Assembly: GCF_004153195.1 (NCBI RefSeq)
Contig: NZ_SEMC01000001.1
Coordinates: 124,001 to 188,000 of the forward strand
Direction: 5' to 3'
DNA from: Sporolactobacillus sp. THM19-2
GTDB taxonomy: Bacteria > Bacillota > Bacilli > Bacillales > Sporolactobacillaceae
Length of the DNA stretch: 64,000 nucleotides
The notes below the pieces were generated by a model that was not told the origin of the DNA, searched no databases, and saw nothing but the letters and a program-made list of their open reading frames with translations. Both the position numbers and the translations under genes were made by a program. Positions 1 to 8,647 of this stretch are shown piece after piece (within the stretch, counting starts at the first letter, position 1; the number at the start of each line of letters is the position of its first letter).

Positions 1-68
1 AGCACCACCGTACCGCCGACAGCACCACCGATGATCGCGCCCAGGGTGTATGACAGGAATTTACCCAA
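1..68 (-). CDS. YhaH/YtxH-like small protein, 5' fragment cut by window edge
   Basis: Only the first 22 or so codons are in the window; the gene runs off the left edge. I start it at a TTG preceded by an AGAGGTG ribosome site with a 7-base gap. The visible peptide, beginning MGKFLSYTLGAIIGGAVGG, is a glycine-rich membrane or membrane-anchoring segment typical of YtxH-domain proteins. In B. subtilis the YtxH-like gene yhaH lies beside the tryptophan transporter gene and hit, the same neighbours as here, so yhaH is the likely identity. Function of the family is not well defined. The assignment rests on a very short segment plus context. Confidence 0.5.
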   Translation of the reverse strand, partial: MGKFLSYTLGAIIGGAVGGTVV

Positions 69-170
69 TATCTGTCACCTCTTTATGAAGTATTCTGTTT
101 ATACTATATATATTATACCCTACTTGTGATCTGTTATCACTTCATGTCCCTTGCTCCTGGCTGAACAGGC

Positions 171-200
171 TCAAAAAAAGCCCCTGCTGATCAGCAGGGA
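171..200 (-). terminator. Rho-independent terminator of trpP
   Basis: On the minus strand a perfect palindrome (CCCTGCTGATCAGCAGGG) is followed by GCTTTTTTTG. It lies 20 bases past the trpP stop codon and would end that transcript. Confidence 0.85.
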
Positions 201-218
201 CCGACGACACTTTATGAG

Positions 219-764
219 TTAATGTGTTAACGATTTAGGGTTACTTTGAATCAACTGGCTTCTCCGGGCGATGCGTATAATGATCGGGTAGAGTATAGCG
301 ACGCAGACCATATTGAAGGCAGCCGTAGGAAGTACGAGCGCCAGATACAGCGTCGGAAAAGACAGGGGAGCATTCATCAGCAGGATCATCGAGCCAAGGA
401 ATATAGCACCGCTTAATGCCGTTCCCAAAAAGCTGATAGCCAAGCAGGTGAAATATTTCGTTTTGCCTGCCATTTTTGATGCAATAAGCTGATAGGCAAA
501 GAATACCGCGACAGTTGTTGTAAATTTATCGATCACTGACGGAATCTGTCCGGCCGGCATCGAAGTCGTCAATGCGCCGAGTATTCCGGCAGCAAGACCA
601 ATCGCGAGAAAGGATTTATAATCAGCAAAAAAGTACAGGGCAAGAAAGAGCAGGACCAGCATCAAGTCCGGTTTCATTCCGAAGAAAAACCCGGGAACAA
701 TCGCATGCAGAACGGCTCCTATGGCTAAAAATAATCCAACAATAATTAGTTTTTTTAACTCCAT
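219..764 (-). CDS. trpP: Tryptophan transporter TrpP
   Basis: A 181-residue integral membrane protein with about five or six hydrophobic segments and no soluble domain, matching the small TrpP (formerly YhaG) family thought to import tryptophan in Bacillales. The opening MELKKLIIVGLFLAIGAVLH and the FFFGMKPDLMLVLLFLALYF segment are characteristic. It sits between a YhaH-like gene and hit, as expected from B. subtilis. The start ATG overlaps a run of evenly spaced NAG triplets, described separately, suggesting translational control by the tryptophan-activated TRAP protein. A strong terminator follows. Transport specificity is family knowledge, not visible in the sequence. Confidence 0.85.
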   Translation of the reverse strand: MELKKLIIVGLFLAIGAVLHAIVPGFFFGMKPDLMLVLLFLALYFFADYKSFLAIGLAAGILGALTTSMPAGQIPSVIDKFTTTVAVFFAYQLIASKMAGKTKYFTCLAISFLGTALSGAIFLGSMILLMNAPLSFPTLYLALVLPTAAFNMVCVAILYPIIIRIARRSQLIQSNPKSLTH

Positions 765-788
765 TCTAATCTCTCCTCAGCTAAGCTG
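759..788 (-). promoter_or_regulatory. TRAP-like NAG triplet array over trpP ribosome site and start
   Basis: Reading the minus strand into the trpP start, the triplets CAG, TAG, GAG, GAG and TAG are each separated by exactly two bases, and a further GAG begins one base into the coding sequence. The GAGGAG that serves as the ribosome binding site is part of the array. TRAP (MtrB) binds GAG/UAG repeats with 2-3 base spacers and in B. subtilis represses trpP translation this way. Only five or six repeats are visible, fewer than the usual nine to eleven. Confidence 0.6.
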
Positions 789-884
789 TTTTTTCCTCCA
801 GCAGTGCCCCACCGGCCTGCTGCAAGGTGTAATCAATAATATACACGTCATGCTCAGAAAATGCAATATTTCTAAACAGGTCTT

Positions 885-1322
885 TTACGGCTTTTCAATG
901 TTTTTCGCGATTTCTTCGGCGATATGAGCGAACTGCTCCTTTGAGTAGTCATCTGTATGCGTCTTAAAGCCGAAGGTAAAGGTGTCGGAATCGCCATAAC
1001 GCGGAATCAAATGTAAATGATAATGGAAGACACTCTGCCCGGCAATCGATCCGTTATTATTCAGCAGATTGATACCTTCCGGATGGAACGCTTTGTTAAT
1101 GGCTGCTGCAATCATCGGAACGCGGCGGAAGAGTCCGGCGGCTATATCCGGATTCAGATGAAATATATCTTTCTGATGGACTTTCGGAATGATCAGCGTA
1201 TGCCCTTTTGTCACCTGACCGAGATCAAGGAAGGCATATACATCCTCATCTTCGTAAACTCTGGCACTTGGGATCTCTCCACGTATGATTTTGCAGAATA
1301 TGCAATCTGACTCTTCCGTCAT
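885..1322 (-). CDS. hit: HIT family nucleotide-binding hydrolase
   Basis: A 145-residue histidine triad protein. The catalytic triad motif HYHLHLIPR is at about residues 100-108, and two N-terminal cysteines (C7, C10) belong to the usual zinc-binding pattern of bacterial HIT proteins. The family hydrolyses nucleoside phosphoramidates and related AMP derivatives. An upstream in-frame ATG exists, but AAAGGA sits directly against it and is ideally spaced for the ATG used here, giving the N-terminus MTEESDCIFCKII. It is divergent from the block containing ecsAB, as hit is in B. subtilis. A physiological substrate cannot be inferred. Confidence 0.92.
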   Translation of the reverse strand: MTEESDCIFCKIIRGEIPSARVYEDEDVYAFLDLGQVTKGHTLIIPKVHQKDIFHLNPDIAAGLFRRVPMIAAAINKAFHPEGINLLNNNGSIAGQSVFHYHLHLIPRYGDSDTFTFGFKTHTDDYSKEQFAHIAEEIAKNIEKP

Positions 1323-1501
1323 GATCTTCATCCTTTCTGTTACCGGCTTTTTATTTCAATAGAATTGACTCTATTTTATCACATCTTTGTGTTCCGTGAA
1401 GGGGGAAGGAATATATGATCGTCATTCCGGAATATTCTTGAATGTATCCGCTTCTTCTGATTTAATTAGGATAGTATGCATTTGATAATTGGAGGAATCT
1501 C

Positions 1502-3175
1502 ATGATCTATTTACTCAGCCTTCTTGCGTTAACTTTAAATCCTGCAGTCTGGCTGAAATATCGCCGCCGAAAAGCTTTCATACTGACACAGGCAGGAAGG
1601 CTCGCCCTTGGCCTCCTGATCGTCTTCGTGCTGTCTTATTTCGGGCTGGTTGATCAGACCTGGCAGGCGTTTCTCAGCTATGGTTCGCTGATCTGGGGTA
1701 TTTTCCTGGTGGCGGATGTTACCTATTACAGGACGCGGTTCGGCACTATATCCCCTGCTCTGGGCGTGATTTTGATTCTCTTTTTCTGTTATCTTCATTT
1801 TCTTTATCCCTTAACCATTACCAGGGCGCAGTATCACTATGTTGCAGAGCGGACAACGGTTGTGGAAAAAGACGATATATCCATGGATGAGCAGCATATC
1901 CCGGTTGTCCCGGAAAAATATGCACGTTATAAAAGTGAGAAAGTGCTGGGTGAACTGGATCATGTTTCTTATTATGAGCTTGGCCATACCTCACTGCAGA
2001 AAATTGACGGACACCTGTACTGGGTTACACCGATTGAGTATACCGGATTTTTTAAATGGATGAACAGTCATCAGGTTCCGGGTTATATCCGGATGAACGC
2101 AGAAAATGAAAATGCCAGTGCTTCTCTTGTAAAGAGCAAGATGAAATATGTACCAACCGCCTATTTTAATGAGGACCTGAAGCGACATGTCAGAAGTTCT
2201 CATACCAGTCAGGTTCTGTTCCGTCCCAGTTTTGAACCGGACGAATCCGGAAAGCCTTACTATGTGATGGCTTATGGTTATTACCAGAAGCTGCGTCAGA
2301 TTCCCGACATACAGGGGGTGTTTGTTATCGATCCGGAAACAGGAAGGATAAAAGATTACAAGATGGACGCCATACCTGCTTTTATCGATCAGGCAATCCC
2401 TTCAAATATAGCGGAGGAATGGAATCGGTGGTACGGTGAAAATGTCCACGGGTTCTGGAACAGGCATTTTGCTCAGGAAGATGTGAAAAGCCCGACGGAA
2501 TGGTCTCAGTCTGATGAGGTGAACGGCGTTTTCAATCATAAACTTGCTCTGAACTGGTTCACGGATTTTACAAGACCAAAATCTGGCAGCGGCGCGATGG
2601 TCGGCTATTCCATGCTCGATACACGGACCGGAAAAATGATATACTATTCCGGTGCAAATGGTTTAATCAACGGGAAATCAGCAATGAATGTTGCGGAGAA
2701 GACATTTAAGCAGAATAAATATGCAGCAGGCATTCCCAATCTGTACACGATTTATGGGCAGAAGACGTGGGTCGTCCCTTTAATGGACACCAACGATGTG
2801 CTTCGTGAGATTATGCTGATTCATGCAAAGAACGAGAATGTCTATAGCGCGGAAACCGATAAACGGACGTTATTTGACAACTATAAATATACCGTTGCGA
2901 CGCGCGTAGCAAGTGATGATGCCGCTCCGACTGATCAGGCATTATTGAAGGAACTGAGCGCGCCTGTGACCCAGATTTACAGATACCAGGATACTGAGTC
3001 GCATCAGACGGTGACACAGTTTATGCTCAAAGGTCAGGAAAAGATCTTTACCGTCTCTTCCCGGCAAAATCCTTATACTGTATTTATGCGTGCGGGAGAT
3101 CAGGTGTCGATTCAGTATGTCGATACCGATGAAAAGATTTTATCTGTGAAAAAAATCAAATTTACCGGATCCTGA
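1502..3175 (+). CDS. Membrane protein of unknown function with large outside domain
   Basis: A 557-residue protein I do not recognise by name. The first 110 residues hold four hydrophobic segments, and the remaining 440 or so residues are soluble and probably outside the cell. The soluble part contains two similar-looking stretches, one around residue 280 (GVFVIDPETGRIKDY) and one around residue 370 (YSMLDTRTGKMIYYSG), resembling the strand-turn pattern of PepSY-like domains; this is a visual impression only. The ribosome site TTGGAGGAATCTC precedes the ATG. It lies 29 bases upstream of ecsA on the same strand, so co-transcription with the transporter is plausible. No catalytic motif was found. 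Confidence 0.7.
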   Translation: MIYLLSLLALTLNPAVWLKYRRRKAFILTQAGRLALGLLIVFVLSYFGLVDQTWQAFLSYGSLIWGIFLVADVTYYRTRFGTISPALGVILILFFCYLHFLYPLTITRAQYHYVAERTTVVEKDDISMDEQHIPVVPEKYARYKSEKVLGELDHVSYYELGHTSLQKIDGHLYWVTPIEYTGFFKWMNSHQVPGYIRMNAENENASASLVKSKMKYVPTAYFNEDLKRHVRSSHTSQVLFRPSFEPDESGKPYYVMAYGYYQKLRQIPDIQGVFVIDPETGRIKDYKMDAIPAFIDQAIPSNIAEEWNRWYGENVHGFWNRHFAQEDVKSPTEWSQSDEVNGVFNHKLALNWFTDFTRPKSGSGAMVGYSMLDTRTGKMIYYSGANGLINGKSAMNVAEKTFKQNKYAAGIPNLYTIYGQKTWVVPLMDTNDVLREIMLIHAKNENVYSAETDKRTLFDNYKYTVATRVASDDAAPTDQALLKELSAPVTQIYRYQDTESHQTVTQFMLKGQEKIFTVSSRQNPYTVFMRAGDQVSIQYVDTDEKILSVKKIKFTGS

Positions 3176-3204
3176 ATAAAAGAAAAAGCAGGGATAGAGA
3201 CAAT

Positions 3205-3957
3205 ATGACAAAAGTTTTAACGGTAAACCATCTGAGCGGAGGCTATTCGCGGCAACACCCTGTGCTGAACGATATTTCGTTTGACGTGAAGCCCGGGGAA
3301 CTGGTTGGCCTTGTCGGCCTGAATGGTGCAGGAAAGAGTACGACGATTAAGCATATACTAGGCCTTCTAGATCCCTTTGACGGGGAAATCCGTGTCGAAG
3401 GGATGACGATCCGGGAAAATCTGACGGGTTACAGGCAGAAGATGGCTTATGTACCGGAGATGCCCGAGCTGTATGAACAGATGACGCTGAAGGAACATCT
3501 CGAGCTGACGGCGATGGCGTATGATCTGGACAAAACCAGCTTTGAAAAGCGGAGCAAGAGACTCCTTCGCCTGTTTCATCTGGAAAAGAAGCTGAACTGG
3601 TTCCCCATCCATTTTTCCAAGGGGATGCGGCAGAAGGTGATGATCATGTGTGCCTTTCTCGTCCGGCCTGATCTGTATATTGTCGATGAACCGTTTGTCG
3701 GCCTTGATCCGCTCGGCATTCAATCATTGCTTGACCTGATGGTTGAAATGAAAAAAGAAGGAGCGGCCATCCTGATGTCGACGCACATTCTCTCGACAGC
3801 AGAACAGTACTGTGACCGTTTCATCATTCTTCATGAAGGGAAAATTGTCGTTCAGGGGACTCTGGATGAGATTCGTGCCCGTTATGGTGATCCGAATGCT
3901 TCGCTGCAGAATATTTATCTGGCAGTGGCAAGGGGCGAGACAAAATGGTTCAGCTGA
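3205..3957 (+). CDS. ecsA: ABC transporter ATP-binding protein EcsA
   Basis: A 250-residue ABC ATPase. The Walker A motif GLNGAGKST is at residues 38-46, the signature is the variant FSKGMRQK near residue 138, and Walker B with the catalytic glutamate is LYIVDEP near residue 155, followed by the H-loop STHIL. Its partner EcsB overlaps its 3' end by 13 bases, so the two are translationally coupled. In B. subtilis EcsAB affects protein secretion, competence and regulated intramembrane proteolysis by RasP; the transported substrate is uncertain. Position next to hit supports orthology. Confidence 0.93.
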   Translation: MTKVLTVNHLSGGYSRQHPVLNDISFDVKPGELVGLVGLNGAGKSTTIKHILGLLDPFDGEIRVEGMTIRENLTGYRQKMAYVPEMPELYEQMTLKEHLELTAMAYDLDKTSFEKRSKRLLRLFHLEKKLNWFPIHFSKGMRQKVMIMCAFLVRPDLYIVDEPFVGLDPLGIQSLLDLMVEMKKEGAAILMSTHILSTAEQYCDRFIILHEGKIVVQGTLDEIRARYGDPNASLQNIYLAVARGETKWFS

Positions 3958-5162
3958 GCAAACTGTGGGAGAAGCGCTGTTCCGATAACTTTCAGATGCA
4001 GCTGAGGTACTGGAATCTGATTGGAAAGAACAGCGGTTTGATGTTCTTCCTTTATGCCATGGTCATTATTGGCAGCTTTTATTATAAAAAATGGCTGGAC
4101 GGGCTTCCTGCGGAATTTCCGGGCGCACTGCTTCTATGTGCGGTCCTGACCCTTCTTTCAATTCGCTCGCCGGTGCGGACGTTTACCAGACCCGCGGACC
4201 AGGTCTTTCTGCTTCCGATGGAGGCACATCTTTCCGGCTATTTCAGGAAAAGCAGAGTATACAGTTTTATCATGCAATGTCTGGTCCTGTTTCTGATCCT
4301 TCTCGTGGGGGCGCCGCTGTACATGCATTCAGGCGGAACCATCCGGTCCTGGATCGTTGCGGCTGCGGCAGTATTTGCTGCGAAGGCATGGAATATTGAC
4401 TGCCACTGGCAGGAGCAGTTCATCCGTTATGTGTTTCCGCTGAAACTGCTGCGCTGGGGACTGACCTTTCTGCTGCTCTCAATGGCTTTTTTTCGCTTCC
4501 CGTGGATTGCGGCTTTGTTCTGCCTCCTGGTTATGATTCTGTCTTCAGTCTTCCTGTATCACCGTCAGGCTGACTCCGGACTTCTGAACTGGGGAAGCGT
4601 GATTGAGATGGAGGAGAGACAGGCCATGCATTTTCTCCGATTTGCCAATTTGTTTACTGATGTTCCCCGCCTGAGGCATCGGGTGAAGGCAAGAAGACTG
4701 CTCAGTGGTCTCTTTCCTGTCCGTTCTTTTAATCGAGCCGCTGTCTATCAGCAGCTGTTTGTGAAGACGTTTATCCGATCAGACGATTATCTGGGGATGT
4801 ACGTACGTCTGACGCTGATCGGAAGTCTGGCCTGCCTGCTGCCTGTCGGGTACTATACTGCGTTTCTTGTCGGGTCTGTGGTTTATCTGACAGGATTGCA
4901 GCTTTTACCCCTTTGGAAGCATCCGTTTCCTCAGGCACTTACCGGCCTGTATCCTGTTCCGGATGCATTCAGACAGCACAGCTTTGTTCGGTTTGTTTTT
5001 ATTCTCCTGTCGGTACAAAGCCTCTTGCTCAGCATCTTTGCAGCGATCGGTGCCGGATCCCCGGCAGGCTTCCCATTATTTCTCGCTGCAGGACTGGCTG
5101 TCAGTCTGATTTTCTCCTCGGTTTACATCAGGCGCAGAGTGAGCAGCGAACGAAACCATTGA
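3945..5162 (+). CDS. ecsB: ABC transporter permease EcsB
   Basis: A 405-residue membrane protein with roughly eight to ten hydrophobic segments, arranged as an N-terminal group, a central polar region (about residues 215-265) and a C-terminal group. It begins inside the ecsA coding sequence, with AGGGGCGAG upstream of the ATG. It is the membrane partner of EcsA by position, length and overall character. A bidirectional terminator follows. The N-terminal motif MVQLSKLWEKRCSDNF is consistent with family members, which vary strongly in sequence. Confidence 0.88.
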   Translation: MVQLSKLWEKRCSDNFQMQLRYWNLIGKNSGLMFFLYAMVIIGSFYYKKWLDGLPAEFPGALLLCAVLTLLSIRSPVRTFTRPADQVFLLPMEAHLSGYFRKSRVYSFIMQCLVLFLILLVGAPLYMHSGGTIRSWIVAAAAVFAAKAWNIDCHWQEQFIRYVFPLKLLRWGLTFLLLSMAFFRFPWIAALFCLLVMILSSVFLYHRQADSGLLNWGSVIEMEERQAMHFLRFANLFTDVPRLRHRVKARRLLSGLFPVRSFNRAAVYQQLFVKTFIRSDDYLGMYVRLTLIGSLACLLPVGYYTAFLVGSVVYLTGLQLLPLWKHPFPQALTGLYPVPDAFRQHSFVRFVFILLSVQSLLLSIFAAIGAGSPAGFPLFLAAGLAVSLIFSSVYIRRRVSSERNH

Positions 5163-5181
5163 AACGCTGAAGAGAAGAGAG

Positions 5182-5213
5182 AAAAAAGGAACGGTCGCGA
5201 CCGTTCCTTTTTA
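5182..5213. terminator. Bidirectional terminator between ecsB and ferritin-like gene
   Basis: The palindrome AAGGAACGGTCGCGACCGTT continues into CCTTTTTAT on the plus strand, with a matching A-run on the left. It serves the convergent ecsB and ferritin-like genes. Confidence 0.9.
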
Positions 5214-5223
5214 TACATGCTGC

Positions 5224-5658
5224 TCAGGCGAAAAGCGGATCTTTCAGCGTCTTTGCCAGCTTTTCGAAATGACTCTGTTCATCGGCGATCATGTCTTCCA
5301 GTTTAACCACGAGTTCAATTAAGCCGAGTTCCTGAGCCTGGCTGCGCCGCTGCTTGTAATTCTCAAGCGTATCCGCTTCTGCTTTACGTGCCTCTTCAAG
5401 CATGGCTTTAGCTTCGGTGACTTTTTTAACCGGTGCCGGGACCGTTGTCGGCTCACCGCCGAGATTAGCGATTTTTTCCGACAGGTATGCAGCATGCCCA
5501 AGTTCGTCCGGAATTTCTGCTTCAAAAAAAGGCTTCAGTATCTGGTAATTCAGGCCCGATACGGTCGTGGCATAATAATTGTACTGAATGACCGCAGAAT
5601 ATTCACCAGCCAAGTCTTTGTTCAGGCCATCGACTAAGGTCTGCAGTTTTTTATCCAT
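5224..5658 (-). CDS. Ferritin-like diiron protein
   Basis: A 144-residue all-helical protein of the ferritin/bacterioferritin-like superfamily. Probable metal ligands are visible at the expected helix positions: E19 (GEYSAVIQY), E52 with H55 (DELGH), E99 (LENY) and E127 with H130 (DEQSH). Such proteins store iron or use it to detoxify peroxide. The start is the second available ATG, because AAAGGA lies eight bases upstream of it while overlapping the first. It is monocistronic between two divergent or convergent neighbours. Whether it forms a full ferritin shell cannot be told from sequence. Confidence 0.8.
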   Translation of the reverse strand: MDKKLQTLVDGLNKDLAGEYSAVIQYNYYATTVSGLNYQILKPFFEAEIPDELGHAAYLSEKIANLGGEPTTVPAPVKKVTEAKAMLEEARKAEADTLENYKQRRSQAQELGLIELVVKLEDMIADEQSHFEKLAKTLKDPLFA

Positions 5659-5892
5659 AAGAATCATCCTTTCGTTATACTTTTAAATCTTACCCGTTAC
5701 TTCTTTATCATAAACCAGTCAGGAAAAATTCACCAAGTGTTACAGACGGATGTCGCATAACTGTAACAATATGGACGATCCGTCTCCGGACGGAGGCAAA
5801 TACCGTTTCGGGCCTATAGAAATGAGACGGGGGAGCAGGTATAGTAAGATTATACAGAATAAATGAGTTCGATCATGGAAGGGCTGGATTTT

Positions 5893-6684
5893 ATGTCTTT
5901 TGGGAAAATACTCATCGCATTGATCATCATCGTACTGGGTATATACTGGATGCTGGACAGTTTGAATATTATTTCCCCGGAAATGATGTCGACTTTTGAT
6001 GATGGCCTGCCCTATTTAGCCATTTTATTTGGTATTTTGCTTCTTATCGTTCCACTCATTCATCGAAAAAGGCCGAATATCTTCTTCGGACTGTTCTTTC
6101 TCATTTACGGTGGTTTACTGCTGGCCGATCAGTATGGTTATCTGATCTTTAAATGGCAGGATTTCTGGAAACTGTGGCCTTACCTGATTATTTATTTTGG
6201 ACTTTCGATGCTTTTTCAGCGGGATTATTCCATAAAATTTAAAAAAGGCTATTCCAATGATAAGCAGAGGAAAAAGCATATCATATTTGACTGGAATACA
6301 AAAGGTGAGGGTGAAAAGGACACAAAGCGGGCATTTGTAAACGATGCCGCTTACCAAAAGGAGAACTGGATGGCAAAACCGATGAATGAGCGGGTCAGGA
6401 TTGGCAGTTATACATTTGACTTCACAAAGGCATTCATTCCGGATGAAACGATCCCGATCAGGCTCTCAGGATGGGTGGGTGACATTAAAATAACCATGCC
6501 TGATGATCTGGAATTCAGAGTCGAAGTCAGAGCCAAAGTCGGTGATGTGAAAATAGACGATGCAGAGCAGAGCGGTGTTTTGAGAAATTATTCCTGGCAA
6601 ACTGCTCATTATGATCAGGCGGTCCGGAAAATCGATTTTACGTTCGATTTTCAGGTCATCGATTTAAGCATTGATCAGGTGTGA
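5893..6684 (+). CDS. liaF: LiaF-like negative regulator of LiaRS
   Basis: A 263-residue protein with four hydrophobic segments in the first 120 residues and a soluble C-terminal domain (about 175-263) carrying the LiaF C-terminal pattern (RIGSYTFDFTKAFIPDETI, then GWVGDIKITMPDDLEF). LiaF keeps the LiaS kinase off until the envelope is damaged by lipid II-binding antibiotics. I start at the ATG preceded by GAAGGG; the track's longer frame starts ten codons earlier without a site. It lies 6 bases upstream of liaS, forming liaFSR. No liaIH-type target genes lie beside it, unlike B. subtilis. Confidence 0.88.
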   Translation: MSFGKILIALIIIVLGIYWMLDSLNIISPEMMSTFDDGLPYLAILFGILLLIVPLIHRKRPNIFFGLFFLIYGGLLLADQYGYLIFKWQDFWKLWPYLIIYFGLSMLFQRDYSIKFKKGYSNDKQRKKHIIFDWNTKGEGEKDTKRAFVNDAAYQKENWMAKPMNERVRIGSYTFDFTKAFIPDETIPIRLSGWVGDIKITMPDDLEFRVEVRAKVGDVKIDDAEQSGVLRNYSWQTAHYDQAVRKIDFTFDFQVIDLSIDQV

Positions 6685-6690
6685 TGACAG

Positions 6691-7725
6691 ATGTTTCATT
6701 ATCATATTCAAACCATTAAATATCAGGCCATTTTAAGTGCTGCTTCAGCTGTGGTGCTTTTCATCCTGTTTCGCATTTACTTCTTTTATCGACCGGATCC
6801 GGATGCTTTACTGATCAGCAGTCTGACTTCAGGTGCATGCTTTGTCCTGCAGTTCGTTGTTCAAACGGGATTCGCCATCCGGAACTATCGCCTTTTAAGA
6901 AATCAGCTCCAGACTATCGACCTGTACATTAAAACGCTCTCTGCAGGCAAATTATCAGCGCGTATACGTACCGGCAGCAGCGGTTCGATGAGCAGAATCG
7001 AACAGTCGCTCAACGATCTGGCCGATAAAATGGATCATCAGGTTAAATCACTGCAGCGTCTGGTAGATGAGAATACCGAAATGAATGCCCGAATCAGAAG
7101 TGAAGCCGTGACAGAAGAGCGACAGCGCCTTGCCCGGGATCTTCACGATGCGGTCAGCCAGCAGCTCTTTGCCCTGTCAATGCTGGCATCGGCCGCGGTG
7201 AAAATGATTCATTCTCACCCGGACAAAGCAGCAGAAAATCTCACCGACATTTCCGATATAGCCAGAAAAGCTCAGGGTGAGATGAGAGCTTTGCTTTTAC
7301 ATCTGCGTCCCGTCCGGCTGAATAATGAATCCATCAGCGACGGTCTCAGTCGTCTGATCCGGGAACTGGACGGGAAAACGCCGATTCATTTTGAAGCCAG
7401 CATTGAAAAAGTGAGCGGCATGACGAAAGGTGTGGAGAATAATCTGTTCAGATTGAGCCAGGAGGCGCTTTCTAATGCACTCAGACATTCTGAAGCGACA
7501 AAAGTGCAACTGGGTCTCAGGGAGGACGACGGGTCTGTTGTCCTGTCGATCTATGACAATGGCCGGGGCTTTTCTCCGGATCAGGAAAAGATCGCATCAT
7601 ATGGACTCAAGACGATGCGTGAGCGTGCGGAGGAAATCGGCGGTTCCTATCAACTTACAACACATCAGGGAGAAGGCACGTCCATCCACTTACGGGTGCC
7701 GATTCACGGGAGGCGGGCAGAATGA
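6691..7725 (+). CDS. liaS: Sensor histidine kinase LiaS
   Basis: A 344-residue NarL-type intramembrane-sensing kinase. Two transmembrane helices (about 12-31 and 43-62) are joined by a very short outside loop, then come a HAMP-like linker, the HisKA_3 dimerisation helix with phospho-acceptor H152 in RDLHDAVSQQLFALSML, and a HATPase domain with N-box (LSQEALSNALRHS) and G-box (DNGRGF). The short sensory loop is typical of kinases that rely on an accessory protein, here LiaF. Its last codons overlap liaR (ATGA), indicating coupled translation. Confidence 0.92.
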   Translation: MFHYHIQTIKYQAILSAASAVVLFILFRIYFFYRPDPDALLISSLTSGACFVLQFVVQTGFAIRNYRLLRNQLQTIDLYIKTLSAGKLSARIRTGSSGSMSRIEQSLNDLADKMDHQVKSLQRLVDENTEMNARIRSEAVTEERQRLARDLHDAVSQQLFALSMLASAAVKMIHSHPDKAAENLTDISDIARKAQGEMRALLLHLRPVRLNNESISDGLSRLIRELDGKTPIHFEASIEKVSGMTKGVENNLFRLSQEALSNALRHSEATKVQLGLREDDGSVVLSIYDNGRGFSPDQEKIASYGLKTMRERAEEIGGSYQLTTHQGEGTSIHLRVPIHGRRAE

Positions 7726-8372
7726 TAAAGGATAAAATTAAAGTTCTGATTGTTGATGATCATGACATGGTACGAAAAGGGCTGATTGCCTGTCTGGATA
7801 CAGAGGATGACATCGAAGTTGTCGGAGAAGCTTCGGGAGGTGCCCAGGGTGTTGAACTGAGTGAGCAGCTTGATCCTGAAGTGATTTTAATGGATCTGAT
7901 TATGGAACGCGGCAACGGAATCGATGCGACGAAAGAGATCCTCGCAAAGCATCCTTCACGTAAAATCATCATACTGACCAGTTATTATGATGATCAGCAG
8001 GTCTTCCCGGCAATCAAAGCCGGGGCAACCAGCTATCTATTGAAAACGTCTTCCGCTGAGGAGATTATTGAAGCGATTCATAAGGCACATAACGGTACAA
8101 CGGTTCTGGATGGCAAGGTCGCTCAGAAAATTGTGGCCGGATATCACAGGCAGCCGGCTCTTTCTGATCAGCTGACAGAAAGAGAGCGGGAGGTACTGAG
8201 ACTGATCGCCGATGGCAGGAGTAATGCGGAAATCGCAAAGGTTTTATTCATCGGCATAAAGACGGTTAAGACGCATGTCAGCAGTATTCTGGGAAAGCTG
8301 AATGTTTCGGATCGTACTCAGGCAGCTGTTTATGCCTATCAGCACCATCTCTTCCCAGATCAGAAAAAGTGA
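7722..8372 (+). CDS. liaR: Response regulator LiaR
   Basis: A 216-residue NarL/FixJ-type regulator. The receiver domain has the acidic pocket D12-D13 and probable phosphorylation site D58 (VILMDLIMERGNG), a conserved Thr/Ser in IILTSY and a Lys in YLLKTS. The C-terminal LuxR-type helix-turn-helix is at about 148-205 (LTEREREVLRLIADGRSNAEI). It is the cognate regulator of LiaS and ends the liaFSR operon. The next transcription unit starts only ten bases downstream with its own strong promoter. Confidence 0.93.
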   Translation: MIKDKIKVLIVDDHDMVRKGLIACLDTEDDIEVVGEASGGAQGVELSEQLDPEVILMDLIMERGNGIDATKEILAKHPSRKIIILTSYYDDQQVFPAIKAGATSYLLKTSSAEEIIEAIHKAHNGTTVLDGKVAQKIVAGYHRQPALSDQLTEREREVLRLIADGRSNAEIAKVLFIGIKTVKTHVSSILGKLNVSDRTQAAVYAYQHHLFPDQKK

Positions 8373-8381
8373 TTTATCTTA

Positions 8382-8410
8382 TTGACAGATCCGGAGACTG
8401 ACTGTATAAT
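8382..8410 (+). promoter_or_regulatory. Consensus sigma-A promoter of the Mn riboswitch transcript
   Basis: TTGACA and TATAAT are both perfect and separated by exactly 17 bases. Transcription would start near 8417, a few bases before the riboswitch. Confidence 0.92.
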
Positions 8411-8431
8411 TAAATTACTAACTTAATAGCC

Positions 8432-8560
8432 TCTTTTAAAGGGGAGTAGCCGAAAGAGAAAAGCCGTCATTACGGGAATAATCCCCGGCTTTCTCTGGCA
8501 GCCATGTTGCTGCTGGCCAGACCTTTGCCTCGGACGGACGAAAGGGCAAAGGTTTTTTCA
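8432..8560 (+). promoter_or_regulatory. yybP-ykoY manganese riboswitch with terminator
   Basis: The leader carries AAAGGGGAGUAGC, the hallmark 5' element of the yybP-ykoY family, and the later UGGCAG...UGGCCAGACCUUUGCC part. It ends in a terminator whose stem pairs ACCTTTGCC (8521 on) with GGGCAAAGGT and is followed by TTTTTT. These riboswitches bind Mn2+ and turn on Mn exporters of the YkoY/YjbE (TerC) kind, precisely the gene that follows. Mn2+ would stabilise the aptamer and prevent termination. Confidence 0.93.
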
Positions 8561-8647
8561 TGCGCGCAGCCTTTCTGTCGTACGTACGTCGGAGAGACTG
8601 TTTTTATTTTGCCCAAAAAAGATTAAAAGTTACAGGAGGATGAGTGA

